Shown here piece by piece: positions 45,819 to 54,700 of a stretch of 64,000 bases of DNA (within the stretch, counting starts at the first letter, position 1; the number at the start of each line of letters is the position of its first letter). Source of the stretch: an uncultured Desulfobacter sp. (GTDB taxonomy: Bacteria > Desulfobacterota > Desulfobacteria > Desulfobacterales > Desulfobacteraceae); assembly GCF_963666145.1 (NCBI RefSeq), contig NZ_OY762614.1, positions 3,276,501 through 3,340,500 of the forward strand, in the 5' to 3' direction. The notes beneath the pieces are model-generated. The model was not told the origin of the DNA. It saw only the letters and a list, made by a program, of their open reading frames with translations, and ran no database searches. A program made the translations under genes and the position numbers.

Positions 45819-47170
45819 TTCTTCACCTCATATTTTGACCAGAAGCTTCGTTTTCGGCCATGGGCCTGAATGATCTTCTCTTTGAAAGCTTCGTGATGAT
45901 TAAATTCTTTCCAATCGGCGACGCTTGCCGCCAGCTTATCTAACTTTTTTAGATACCGAATACCATGGGGATAGGCCTTGGTGTACCCACGTTCCAGAAT
46001 TGAGAAAAGCAGATTGCGGTACATCAGGCTGGTGACAAGATGGCGATCTTCTGACTCCATCGCTTCTGCCAGAGAAAGCAGACTGCCGTAATGTTTACCA
46101 TCAAGCTGGTCGGTACACCCCAGAAGATATTCTTCGGCTTCATCTATCTTCCCGACTGCAATCAGGAATTTGGCATCGGATTCCCGGAGCCTGTCGGTTT
46201 TCAGGATTTGCTCAACTTCATCATTGATAACATCATCCCGTTTGTCATGACCGATGACATCCAGAAGCGCCTGCAAGGTGTCAGTGGAATGATGGGATCT
46301 GTATTTCTGGTACAGAAGCTCCGTCAGCTTTTCAGAATCACCCTGCTTATGGTAGATCTCCTCAAGGAGCTTATCCCGCTCGTATGCTTGAAAGGTTTCA
46401 CCTTCCGGGATTTTCTTAAGCCAGGAATGGGCGGTTTCAACATCTCCGCTTTCAAGGTATACCCGGGCAATATCAATCAGCGCCGCTGTGGACAGCTTTC
46501 CCCATGAAGCGATGCGCGTCTTTTCAAACAGCTTTGCATCCTTGATCTGGCGGGCCAGTGATTCGATCAACATCAGGTGACGACGTTTGCCGTATTCATC
46601 TTTTTCTTTGTCTGCCCATTGCTGAAGCGTTGTAATCATCGTTCGGATAACATCCTCAGGCAGACACACTCCTGCACAATCAATCAAAGTGTCCCGGATG
46701 CCGTAATTGTCCTTTTTATTTACCTTAAGAATGATGTCCGCAATTTTTTCTTTGTCTTTACAGCGTGAAGCATAGTCCACAAACAGTTCTTTAGCATCAT
46801 AGCGGAAAATATCGCCAATATTTCCGCTGGAGTCATCGCACATCTCAAAAATGATATTGTCAGCCTCGTAAAATGCCGCAACAAGTTCAATGCCGGTGAG
46901 CGGATCATCCACCACACCGGATTTTAAATCCTGCAGCAGCATTTCCAGTTCTCGGGCAAAACTGGAGGCTCCCTGCCAGTCAATAAATCGCTTTGAATGT
47001 TTCAGGCCGGAAAGCTTCTTCTTAAAGCGTTGAACATTTTCCTTTGGGGTGGCAATCAGCTGTTCAATCAGGTCATCCGCCTCATCGGAATGGACTGCAA
47101 AATTCAATAAGGCATCTGCAAGGGCGTGCGGCCCCAGATCGATCAGTTTTTGTTTGCGGGAATCAGTCAT
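45815..47170 (-). CDS. DUF6880-like helical repeat protein
   Basis: 451 residues, all-helical. The N-terminus LGPHALADALLNFAVHSDEA, later KRFIDWQGASSFARELE, and NIGDIFRYDAKELFVD resemble the DUF6880 family. The middle and C-terminus look like TPR/HEAT helical hairpins (ALIDIARVYLESGDVETAHS). Probably a protein-interaction scaffold. Cys are few, and no enzymatic motif is seen. It is the first gene of the overlapping DUF6880/pRiA4b/RhuM cassette. Confidence 0.7.
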   Translation of the reverse strand: MTDSRKQKLIDLGPHALADALLNFAVHSDEADDLIEQLIATPKENVQRFKKKLSGLKHSKRFIDWQGASSFARELEMLLQDLKSGVVDDPLTGIELVAAFYEADNIIFEMCDDSSGNIGDIFRYDAKELFVDYASRCKDKEKIADIILKVNKKDNYGIRDTLIDCAGVCLPEDVIRTMITTLQQWADKEKDEYGKRRHLMLIESLARQIKDAKLFEKTRIASWGKLSTAALIDIARVYLESGDVETAHSWLKKIPEGETFQAYERDKLLEEIYHKQGDSEKLTELLYQKYRSHHSTDTLQALLDVIGHDKRDDVINDEVEQILKTDRLRESDAKFLIAVGKIDEAEEYLLGCTDQLDGKHYGSLLSLAEAMESEDRHLVTSLMYRNLLFSILERGYTKAYPHGIRYLKKLDKLAASVADWKEFNHHEAFKEKIIQAHGRKRSFWSKYEVKK

Positions 47171-47578
47171 TTACTTGTCCTCTAATTCATATTCCAACCC
47201 TTGTACAGCCCGGGCCGGACATTGAGCTGCGGCCACCGGATACAGGTGTGATGTTTATCTGGGTGCTGATTCTTTCTTTCAGTGCTGATATACCGACTTG
47301 CCAATTGCCATCTTCAATCAGCCAACGACACAAAATCCCTAAAGGTAGCCAACAAATCACTCCTAAATATAAAACTTTTTGTTTATTTTTGATGTTTGAT
47401 GACTTCAAATAATTTCCGTTTTCAAAATCGGACAAGGGCTGTTAGATCGAAATCAGCAAATGATAAAATGCAAAATAATTTGGAGATTATCCTGACTGCT
47501 GTTTATATGGCAAGGGAGAATTTGCACTACTGGGTTTTTAATTTTTACAGGAGCGTTCTTCGATCTGTTTGGGGCGAA

Positions 47579-47635
47579 GACTACCTAAAGGACAAGGTCC
47601 ATTTTTCGGAAGGGCTCCCCCTCAGACTCCCTGTT
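47579..47635 (+). repeat. Degenerate repeat, copy 1 (DYL-KVHF tail)
   Basis: Matches the segment at 63866-63924 over about 57 bp (CAAGGTCCATTTT conserved exactly) and, at protein level, the segment at 48450. In frame it encodes EDYLKDKVHFSEGLPLRLPV. Looks like the common 3' end of a decayed gene family. Confidence 0.5.
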
Positions 47636-47740
47636 ACTCCTGTGGAAGCTGAAAATGTGGAAGATAAATTTAAGTGGTTGAGAGGAGAAATCATATTTAC
47701 AAAAATCAGCACTATATACCATTGCTAAATACACCTCCCT

Positions 47741-47763
47741 GCTATATACTTTACATATATAGC
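47741..47763 (+). promoter_or_regulatory. Candidate VapBC operator
   Basis: Inverted repeat GCTATAT - 9 nt - ATATAGC, 23 bp before the vapB start and overlapping a TATA-rich promoter region, the usual position for autoregulation by a VapB-VapC complex. Confidence 0.5.
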
Positions 47764-47786
47764 AAACTAATTATAGGAGACTGCCC

Positions 47787-48020
47787 ATGGATGTAGGAAC
47801 CGTCTTTGTAAATAATAGAACCCAAGCGGTAAGATTACCAGTTGACAGCAGATTCCCGGAAAATGTGAAAAAAGTTGTTGTGCGTGTTGTCGGCAAAGAC
47901 CGTATACTTTCACCTGTGGAAAACACATGGGATAGCTTTTTTCTTTCTGAAGATGGCGTCTCAGATGATTTTATGACGGAACGTGCTTCACAAGAACAAT
48001 CAGAAAGGGAATCTTTTTGA
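47787..48020 (+). CDS. vapB: VapB/VagC-type antitoxin (AbrB-like)
   Basis: 77 residues. The N-terminal swapped-hairpin DNA-binding fold is recognisable in VGTVFVNNRTQAVRLPVDSR, typical of VagC antitoxins. The acidic C-terminus would bind the toxin. A TAGGAGA site lies upstream. Its stop TGA overlaps the toxin ATG by one base. Confidence 0.88.
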   Translation: MDVGTVFVNNRTQAVRLPVDSRFPENVKKVVVRVVGKDRILSPVENTWDSFFLSEDGVSDDFMTERASQEQSERESF

Positions 48021-48427
48021 TGCTGAAATATATGTTGGACACCAATATCGTTATTTATGTGATTAAACGTCGACCACTTGAAGTATTGGACCTTTTTAAC
48101 GCCCATGCAGGCCGGATGTGTATTAGTTCAATAACGTTAGCAGAATTATTACATGGTGTTGAAAAAAGCTCTATGGTGTCACACAATCTGCGAAAAGTAG
48201 AAGATTTTGTATCACGTATAGAAGTCCTTCCCTATGATGATAATGCCGCCGCCCACTATGGAAATATCAGAGCGGATTTAGAAAAGAAAGGTACGCCTAT
48301 CGGGGTCAATGATCTGCATATTGCAGGCCATGCCCGAAGTGAATCTTTAATCCTGGTTTCTAACAACATACGTGAATTTGTGAGAGTCGATGGTTTGCGG
48401 CTCGAAAATTGGATAGAAACAAAGTGA
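48020..48427 (+). CDS. vapC: VapC PIN-domain ribonuclease toxin
   Basis: 135 residues from the ATG that shares its A with the vapB stop. PIN acidic residues: Asp in YMLDTNIVIY, Glu in TLAELLHGVE, and the ND pair in IGVNDLHIAGHA, with a following Asn in LVSNNIREF. Magnesium-dependent RNase that arrests translation until neutralised by VapB. The catalytic set looks intact. Confidence 0.93.
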   Translation: MLKYMLDTNIVIYVIKRRPLEVLDLFNAHAGRMCISSITLAELLHGVEKSSMVSHNLRKVEDFVSRIEVLPYDDNAAAHYGNIRADLEKKGTPIGVNDLHIAGHARSESLILVSNNIREFVRVDGLRLENWIETK

Positions 48428-48449
48428 AGAGATAGGGTTCCAAAGAAAG

Positions 48450-48620
48450 GACTACCTTTGCGCCAATGTCGATTTTTCAAGCAAATGGATACCGCAGAAT
48501 ATCCCTGTCACTCCGGATTTATTCAAGGACGATTCAACCACAATATGTGGACTTATTGAAATTTCAAAAAAGAGAACCCTGCAAATGCAAAAGCTCACCT
48601 TTAAAATTTTAGCCTCCTAA
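48450..48620 (+). repeat. Degenerate repeat, copy 2 (DYL-VDF tail)
   Basis: In the frame beginning at 48450 the DNA reads DYLCANVDFSSKWIPQN and IPVTPDLFKDD, continuing to a stop at about 48620. The DYL-x3-V-x-F ... PVTP pattern matches copies at 47579 and 63866. No start codon or complete gene is present. Confidence 0.45.
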
Positions 48621-48735
48621 GAATTGGTTGGAGTATCAAACGCCCTTTCTGTAAAGGCTTTGGATGACACATGATACCATTAATCAACTCTTAGGAAAAA
48701 TTCCGATTTATAGGGGCGCATTCCCATTTTCCCGG

Positions 48736-49920
48736 TCATGCCGCCGGCATTGGATTGTGCGTGGTTGCCATGAGTTTCAAACAATCCCAACGCCCTGCTT
48801 TAAAGTATGATCGTAGCATAATCATTTTTTCTGCATTTTCCCGATACCAAAAAGTGCATGGACCTTTCAGACGTAAATTCACCACCCTACGAATTGAACT
48901 TTCAATAGCACCGCTGCCAATAGGTAAATTCAACGCTTTTACAGTTGGGAAATCAAGCCGTCTTTCATTGCGCACAAAATAATCCCGTTCCGTCTTAATA
49001 GCCTTACTGTTTCTGCCTCGACAAAGTGTCTGGACGGCCTGTACTACGTCAGCGGCTTTTCCTTTCAGCAGGAAGCCCCGCTGTTTTGACACCCAGCGTT
49101 TGCGCTCCTTGGATGACCAGGTCTTCTTTAGGGCTGATACTTTACCCAAATGCTCCACGGCATGGTAAAAATCAAGAAGTTCATATACTCGCTGAGGAGC
49201 CAAACCCAATGCTTTGATCAGTCCGGGGATCCGGTTCCAAATCCAATGTGCTCCATCTGCAACAAACAGTATTTTATCGGACTTCTGGATATGAAGGGCG
49301 TTCAAATACCCCTTTAACAGGAGGAATATGCCATCCGGACCGCTGAAACTGCCATCAATAAATGGTGAGAAGCTTTTTTCTTGTTTTCCCTGGGCATCCA
49401 CCACATAAATAATCAAAAGTTTGGGTTCTCGCCACGCCCCACGAAATCGGGTTCTATTTTTTGGGGTTTTGGGACCTCTTTTCTTCTCTCTTAACCGTGT
49501 GCGTCCACCATCGGTGCTTATAACCACCCGTCGCCCTTCAAGTGAATCTCTCTCATTTAGTGGGATTCGCCCCGCTTGTTGCTCGGCTCGGGCCCGTTCT
49601 GCGTAACGATAGGTGAGTTTACGGATAACCTTTATATCCAACACCATACCATGATCACAAAGCACTTGACGGACTTCTTCAAAAGAACTCAATAAGGCCG
49701 ACCAGGCACTCACCATAGAAGCCAAAGCTGGTGAGCAGCGATCATGGATTCCAAGAAGGATTAAACCGGCGTAGGCACCTTTATATCTTTTTCGATTTCG
49801 ACGGTCACAGGATCGCCGATAATATCGAACACGAACATCAACAGAACTACCTGTACAACACTGAATCGAAACGGTCTCAAGCCCTTCGCTTTTCATCCGG
49901 CCCGGCCAGCTGGACATCAA
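48736..49920 (-). CDS. ISKra4-family transposase, main frame
   Basis: About 394 residues counted from a TTG codon, but the same frame is open upstream to the slippery site near 49975. Catalytic-core features: VVISTDGGRTRLREKKRG (first acidic residue), LFVADGAHWIWNRI (second), VYELLDFYHAVEHLGK, and NLPIGSGAIESSIRRVVN with the final Glu. Expected product is a fusion of about 467 residues with the 49953-50138 frame. Confidence 0.85.
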   Translation of the reverse strand: MMSSWPGRMKSEGLETVSIQCCTGSSVDVRVRYYRRSCDRRNRKRYKGAYAGLILLGIHDRCSPALASMVSAWSALLSSFEEVRQVLCDHGMVLDIKVIRKLTYRYAERARAEQQAGRIPLNERDSLEGRRVVISTDGGRTRLREKKRGPKTPKNRTRFRGAWREPKLLIIYVVDAQGKQEKSFSPFIDGSFSGPDGIFLLLKGYLNALHIQKSDKILFVADGAHWIWNRIPGLIKALGLAPQRVYELLDFYHAVEHLGKVSALKKTWSSKERKRWVSKQRGFLLKGKAADVVQAVQTLCRGRNSKAIKTERDYFVRNERRLDFPTVKALNLPIGSGAIESSIRRVVNLRLKGPCTFWYRENAEKMIMLRSYFKAGRWDCLKLMATTHNPMPAA

Positions 49921-49952
49921 TTCTTTTTCTTGATCGACCTGATCATAGGAAT

Positions 49953-50138
49953 TTAATGAGCCCTGGATGCTTTTTTTAAAAGCAAGGCACTCAGTCGATT
50001 CGTATACCCAAGTATTTCACGTTCTACCTGCTCCAATTCTTGAGCATTGCGAACCAACCTCGGATCGTCTTCCAGTTCTTTCAGGCAAGCATAGACTTCC
50101 TCAACAGTATTGCAATCTTCAGCTTTTTTCATCAGCAC
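49953..50138 (-). CDS. ISKra4 transposase, N-terminal frame (orfA)
   Basis: 61 residues, helical and acidic (ELEQVEREILGYTNRLSALL). In its frame the sequence CTT TTA AAA AAA GCA occurs shortly before the stop; a -1 slip on T-TTA-AAA or A-AAA-AAA enters the main transposase frame without a stop (49970-49982). Either programmed -1 frameshifting or a simple deletion in the A run would explain the split. Confidence 0.7.
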   Translation of the reverse strand: MLMKKAEDCNTVEEVYACLKELEDDPRLVRNAQELEQVEREILGYTNRLSALLLKKASRAH

Positions 50139-50242
50139 AGTCCATTTTTATAGTCGTCTCAGCGAACAGAAACTATCACGTTTTTTGTTCTCAAAGATAG
50201 GCTTTTTTCAAACCGGGAAAATGGGAATGCGCCCATTTATAG

Positions 50243-50942
50243 GAATCAGGTACTGGGCAATGAATGTTATATTGGTCGCCCCTCAAAACGGAACTTATCC
50301 CCCTAAATCCGGTTACACAATATTTTTTCAAAAGCAAAGATGATGCCGTTAGGGTAGTGTACTCCCCGACAGTCGTCAAATTAGCCCAGACAGCAGAATT
50401 AGACCAGCTTAAGTCCGGCTGTTTCTCAAATATTTTATTTGCACCCCGGCAAAATTATTGACAGAATCGCTTAAGGCATTCCCTGCAAGAGCATTACCCA
50501 CCTGCCTATGAGTTTGTGATCCAATAGTTGCAAAATTACGAGTTGTTTCATCTAATCTGGCTGCATCATGTGCAATATCTGCTGTTTTCGCAACATCCAA
50601 ACCAATTTGTGCTGAATTTGCTGTCATACATACGCCCGGCCTATGAACAACATGTGGTTTCCAGGCTTTGGGCATGGCCACGGGCAGAATTTTGACGTTT
50701 TTAAAAATTTATTTAGAGCGCATAAAGGCAATTACAGATGTAACAAGTATCCAAACAATTGCGATAACTAAACCGCCCCCCAAAATAAGTAAATCAAAAA
50801 AGCGCAAAAATTCACCTGACTTGTCGGATCGAGTAAGAGAAATAGCCCATATAATTGCCGCTAAACCAATTACAGGAATCATAATTCGGAGAAAAGCCAA
50901 TAGATAGTTTGTAAAAATTTTCCTCTTAAGTGTTCGTTTATC
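50243..50942. other. Gene debris right of the ISKra4 element
   Basis: 700 bp with no confident gene apart from the membrane-protein frame described separately. A minus-strand frame 50409-50681 encodes 90 residues with a helical Ala/Asn/Asp-rich stretch (TADIAHDAARLDETTRNFAT) that might be a relic of a toxin tip or phage protein; no family was recognised. Confidence 0.35.
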
Positions 50943-50978
50943 GTGTAGTTCCGGCAGCAAAGGAATAACCGCACACAC
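50709..50978 (-). CDS. Possible small two-span membrane protein, chimeric N-terminus
   Basis: 89 residues from a GTG. Two strong membrane spans (LLAFLRIMIPVIGLAAIIWA and LLILGGGLVIAIVWILVTSV). The first 12 residues are read from a different frame of the duplicated RHS fragment, so the natural N-terminus may have been lost. Could be an orphaned immunity protein from an exchanged toxin cassette. Low certainty. Confidence 0.35.
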   Translation of the reverse strand: MCAVIPLLPELHDKRTLKRKIFTNYLLAFLRIMIPVIGLAAIIWAISLTRSDKSGEFLRFFDLLILGGGLVIAIVWILVTSVIAFMRSK

Positions 50979-51147
50979 TGCCGGCGTTAAGCATGGCAGT
51001 GCCGCCGTATTGGGTTATTAAGTTCCTGATGGCCTGTTCCTGGGTATCAAAACAACCGACATTGCCATGCCAGTAATCATTATAATAGGTTAACCGCGCG
51101 GCATGCAATTCATCAGCTTCAGAAGGGTATTTCTTAAAAATACTGAA
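50943..51147 (-). repeat. 205-bp duplicate of an internal RHS gene segment
   Basis: Nearly identical (about six differences in 205 bp) to 56743-56947 inside the RHS gene. Read in the parental frame it encodes YYNDYWHGNVGCFDTQEQAI and neighbours, then hits a stop (GTTR-stop) right after the homology ends. Same orientation as the source copy. Source and copy are about 5.6 kb apart, on either side of the immunity gene and toxin tip. Confidence 0.9.
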
Positions 51148-51681
51148 TCAAATCTGACCATCGCTATTTTTTTGAGGGAACTTCGTCTCAACACATTTAA
51201 TATGAGGACCTATTTTTTGTGTTTTGAACCATTCCTCGATTTCAGGATACAGCTCAATTAAATGATTAACTGTTTTATCTATTCGAGTTTCAAGATTTGA
51301 GAAATAGGGAAATGGAGAAACAGAAAACCACCTCATATGACAATAAAAGCGACTGTCATATAAACGGCAATGTTCAGGAGCACCTGATGCTGTTATTTCA
51401 TTTTGAGTAAGTTTCCCCCAAGGCCATATAACACCTTCGGGTGGGGCAATACCAAAGTTTATAACAAACTGTAATTTTCCTCCTTTATCCATTTGTATGT
51501 CCAACAGTTCTATATTTTTTCCATTAGGCCGCTTCATATTCCCAAATGGGAACGCTCTTTTTATCGTACCTCTTTTAGCTTCTTTCCCCTTTAAGTTGTG
51601 TTGTATAAAACCATTTTCAAAAAGAACTGGAAGAAACCGCTTATTTATAGCTTTTACAAGAAAAGATCTTTTTGTTTTCAC
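51148..51681 (-). CDS. DUF4304-like immunity protein
   Basis: 177 residues, GTG start, soluble. Pattern of DUF4304 proteins: FLPVLFENGFIQHN, IELLDIQMDKGGKLQFVINF, EHCRLYDSRFYCHMRWF, and ELYPEIEEWFKTQKIGPHI. Such proteins are widespread in polymorphic toxin loci and are predicted immunity factors. It begins 28 bp after the RHS stop on the same strand, the classical toxin-immunity order. AT-rich compared with the RHS body. Confidence 0.72.
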   Translation of the reverse strand: MKTKRSFLVKAINKRFLPVLFENGFIQHNLKGKEAKRGTIKRAFPFGNMKRPNGKNIELLDIQMDKGGKLQFVINFGIAPPEGVIWPWGKLTQNEITASGAPEHCRLYDSRFYCHMRWFSVSPFPYFSNLETRIDKTVNHLIELYPEIEEWFKTQKIGPHIKCVETKFPQKNSDGQI

Positions 51682-51709
51682 TATCCTGCTTTCACCTTAC
51701 ATATAAATA

Positions 51710-54700
51710 TTATTTAGAATATACACTTTGCATAATGTTTGTATTTGATTTATTAGGGTATAAAACAAATCCACCTCCCACACCATCCACAGTCGATGAA
51801 GTCCCTATTCCAAGGGAATTCCCAATAGTTGATCCAACACTACTTACCCAATCATAATCCCACTTTTCAACAGAATATAAATCACCTAAAGTGTCCCGTG
51901 CTACTCGCTGTGCCTTTGTTAAACCGGAAGTTCCAAATTTAGACTCCACGTAGTATGTTAATCCGTTAGAGCTAATCCATTTGCTATCAATAACAGAACT
52001 AAGCCCATCTACTTGAACCTGAGTTCCAGATAGTTTGCTGCCTTTTAGCATATTATATAGAATTGAAGTGCCTTCCCCAATATTTCCTTTGATTGAATTA
52101 GATAACATTTTAGACGCGGCTGGTAAAAGTTTGCTTCCTATGCCTGCAGTTAATGAAGATATACCAGTTTCCAACAGGAAAGAGCTTAAACTATAATCAC
52201 CTTCAAGGATTTGTTTTGTTATACTGTATGCAGCGCCGCCAGCCGCACCTGATGCAAGCCCTCCAGAATAAAGAGCGGCTTCTCCTCCGGCTGCTCCACC
52301 AACTCCAGCGGCTACATAGTCTTTCCAAGAACTTAAATTCCATGTAACTAAATCAGAAACGCCTTGAGCACCAACACCAAGCACAGCGCCCGCCCCAATA
52401 GCAATTAAATCATCAAGTCCAGCATAGTGGCCTGTTGGGTCATTAAAACGGATAGGGTTGTTTGAGCAATACGCATAGAAATTTACCCCAGCCTCAAATC
52501 TCAGCGAATCTTCGGTGATGAACCGTCCGATTTCCGGATCATAGTACCGCGCCCGGTAATAATATAACCCGGTTTCGCTGTCATGCTCCCGGCCTGTGAA
52601 CAGCAGGGGGTTTCCTGTTCCGGGCATGGTCACGGCCAGAGGCTCTCCAAAAGCATCGTAGGTCCAAGTTTCCTCTACCGTGCCGGTATGCCCAGTCAGA
52701 GCCGTGATAGAATTCAAGGGGTCATGATGGAAGGTGTAGTTGATCTTGTCATTAGCGTTGGCTGTGGGATACTGGTACCCGTTAACAATTTCGTCCACGA
52801 CAACACCTCGTAGATATTTTTCCTCTAGGATGCCGGTTGTGCTGTATACTGCTTCCAGGTGTTCCCCTTCAAGATGATAAAGCATAGTGTTTTTTTCTAT
52901 GCGGTGATCATTTGGGTCATATGAGAATAGGTTGCCGTTGATATTACCGGCCCGGCCTTTGCCGTTATAGTTCACCGTATAGATAGGGAAACCTGAACCA
53001 TCTTGTTTCTCCAGAATGCGCCCAGCATCGTCGTAGATGAATTTCCTGTACAGGGTTCCTGTCAGGCTGCCGGTCCTGATCTCGTGCAGGCGGTTTCCCT
53101 GTGGGGCACCGCTGCAATCTGATGTGTTGTAGCAATAATAATATGTCGTGCCGCTTGCTGTGAGCGTTTTCCGGTTGCCCACCTTGTCGTAGGTATAAGT
53201 GCGGTCTTCGGCATCATTTGTGGCATCCACGGTTAGCAGGCGATACAATGGATCATAGGTGTAGTTTATTACTTTTGCGGATACTGCATTGCTGATCCGG
53301 GTGATGTTGCCGGTATTGTCATGGGTATAAGACAGATCTTCCACCACCGTGTTGTCGGCTGAAGTGTTTTTCAACCCAATCAAACGGTTGTCTTTATCAT
53401 ATTTGTAAGTGGTTTTAGCACCGTTGGAAAGGATGCGGTCAATGAGGCGTCCGGCACCGTCATAATGGTAACTGACCTGCAGATAACCCTGATTGCTTAA
53501 GGCAACTAGCCGGTTGGCAGAATCGTATTGGTATTGGGTCACCTCGTTCTGATAATCGTTTTTTGTTGCTACCATACCTACGGGGTCGTAAGCCCAGGAC
53601 ATGGTTTTGCCAAGGCGGGAATCAGTCTTGCTTTGCAGTTCATGGCGGGATGTGTAGGTATAGGAGTACGTTACATCTGGGTTGGATGCTTCGGTAAGGT
53701 CACCAAAATCATCATAGATAAAGATGTCAAAAGATCCGTCAGACAGGTATTCGGTATGCACCAACCGGTTCAGCCTGTCGTAGGTGTGCCGCTGCTGCCT
53801 GCCTGTGCGGTCTTCTGTGAGAAGCACGTTGCCAGCTTCGTCATAGAGCAGAATCCGGTCTGTTTTGTCCGGGTCTTCTATGATTGGATCAATGGTTCCG
53901 GTAAGACGACCAAGGTCGTCATATACAAACGTGGTAACCTGGCCTTCGGCATCGGTAATGGTGGTGATATTATCCAAAAGATCATACGTATATACAGTGT
54001 CTCCGTTGGCCGCATCCCGCGTCAATTTCAGGCGGTTGAATTCATCGAATTCACTGTAAACAGTGGCGGCCTGGTTGTTTGCAGGTTGCAGGCTTGCTGC
54101 TGTATTGGCGTCAATTATGTGGGTCGGGTTACCGTTGGCGTCATACTGGGTTTGTGTTTCAAAACCCATGGCACTGGTCGCTTTTGTCGGACGACCCAAC
54201 GCATCGTATTCATAAAAAATTCCATTTCCATTGGCATCAGTGGTCTGCAATACCCGTCCGGCCAGATCATAGACAGTTTCAGCCCTGTGACCGTTGGCGT
54301 TTATTACCGCAGTCCTACGATTCATGGCATCATATTCATATTGGGTGGTGTGGCCGTTGGCATCGGTGACGGCAGTCAGGTTGCCGGCCCCGTCATAGGA
54401 AAAGGCGGTGGTATTGCCCAGGATATCCGTGGTGCTGGTTCTCCTGTCTGCAGCATCATAGCCATGGATGGCTTCAGTACAGATCACATAGCCGTTTTCG
54501 GGGCCGGTACAGTTGTCCCGGGGTTCAGTGGTCTGGTAGTGTACTTTTTCTTCAATGACTTTTCCGTTGGTGTCATAGACCGTTTCCCGGATATCCCCGT
54601 TGGGATCGGTCACCCGGATCAGCCGGTCCAGGCCATCGTATTCGTAGGCGGTAGTAAGCTGAATCTGCGTGGTATCCGTGGCCGAGATCCGGCGGGAAAG

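Larger units (their letters stand above)
47171..47786. other. 616-bp intergenic region with gene debris and a VapB operator
   Basis: It contains the upstream region of the DUF6880 cassette, a weak 110-codon frame (47396-47728) whose end carries the DYL-x3-V-x-F repeat described separately, and the vapBC control region. No intact gene is supported. Confidence 0.45.
48706..50242. mobile_element. Intact ISKra4-type insertion sequence with 8-bp target duplication
   Basis: The element spans 48714-50234 (1521 bp). Its ends are perfect 22-bp inverted repeats (GGGCGCATTCCC... at 48714-48735 and its complement at 50213-50234), and the flanks carry an exact 8-bp duplication ATTTATAG (48706-48713 and 50235-50242). 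The left repeat ends directly at the transposase stop codon. The minus strand encodes the transposase in two frames joined by a slippery A7. Confidence 0.9.

Noticed and set aside
47187..47435. 82-codon minus-strand frame before the DUF6880 cassette
   Set aside because: Starts at TTG without a ribosome site; one hydrophobic stretch only.
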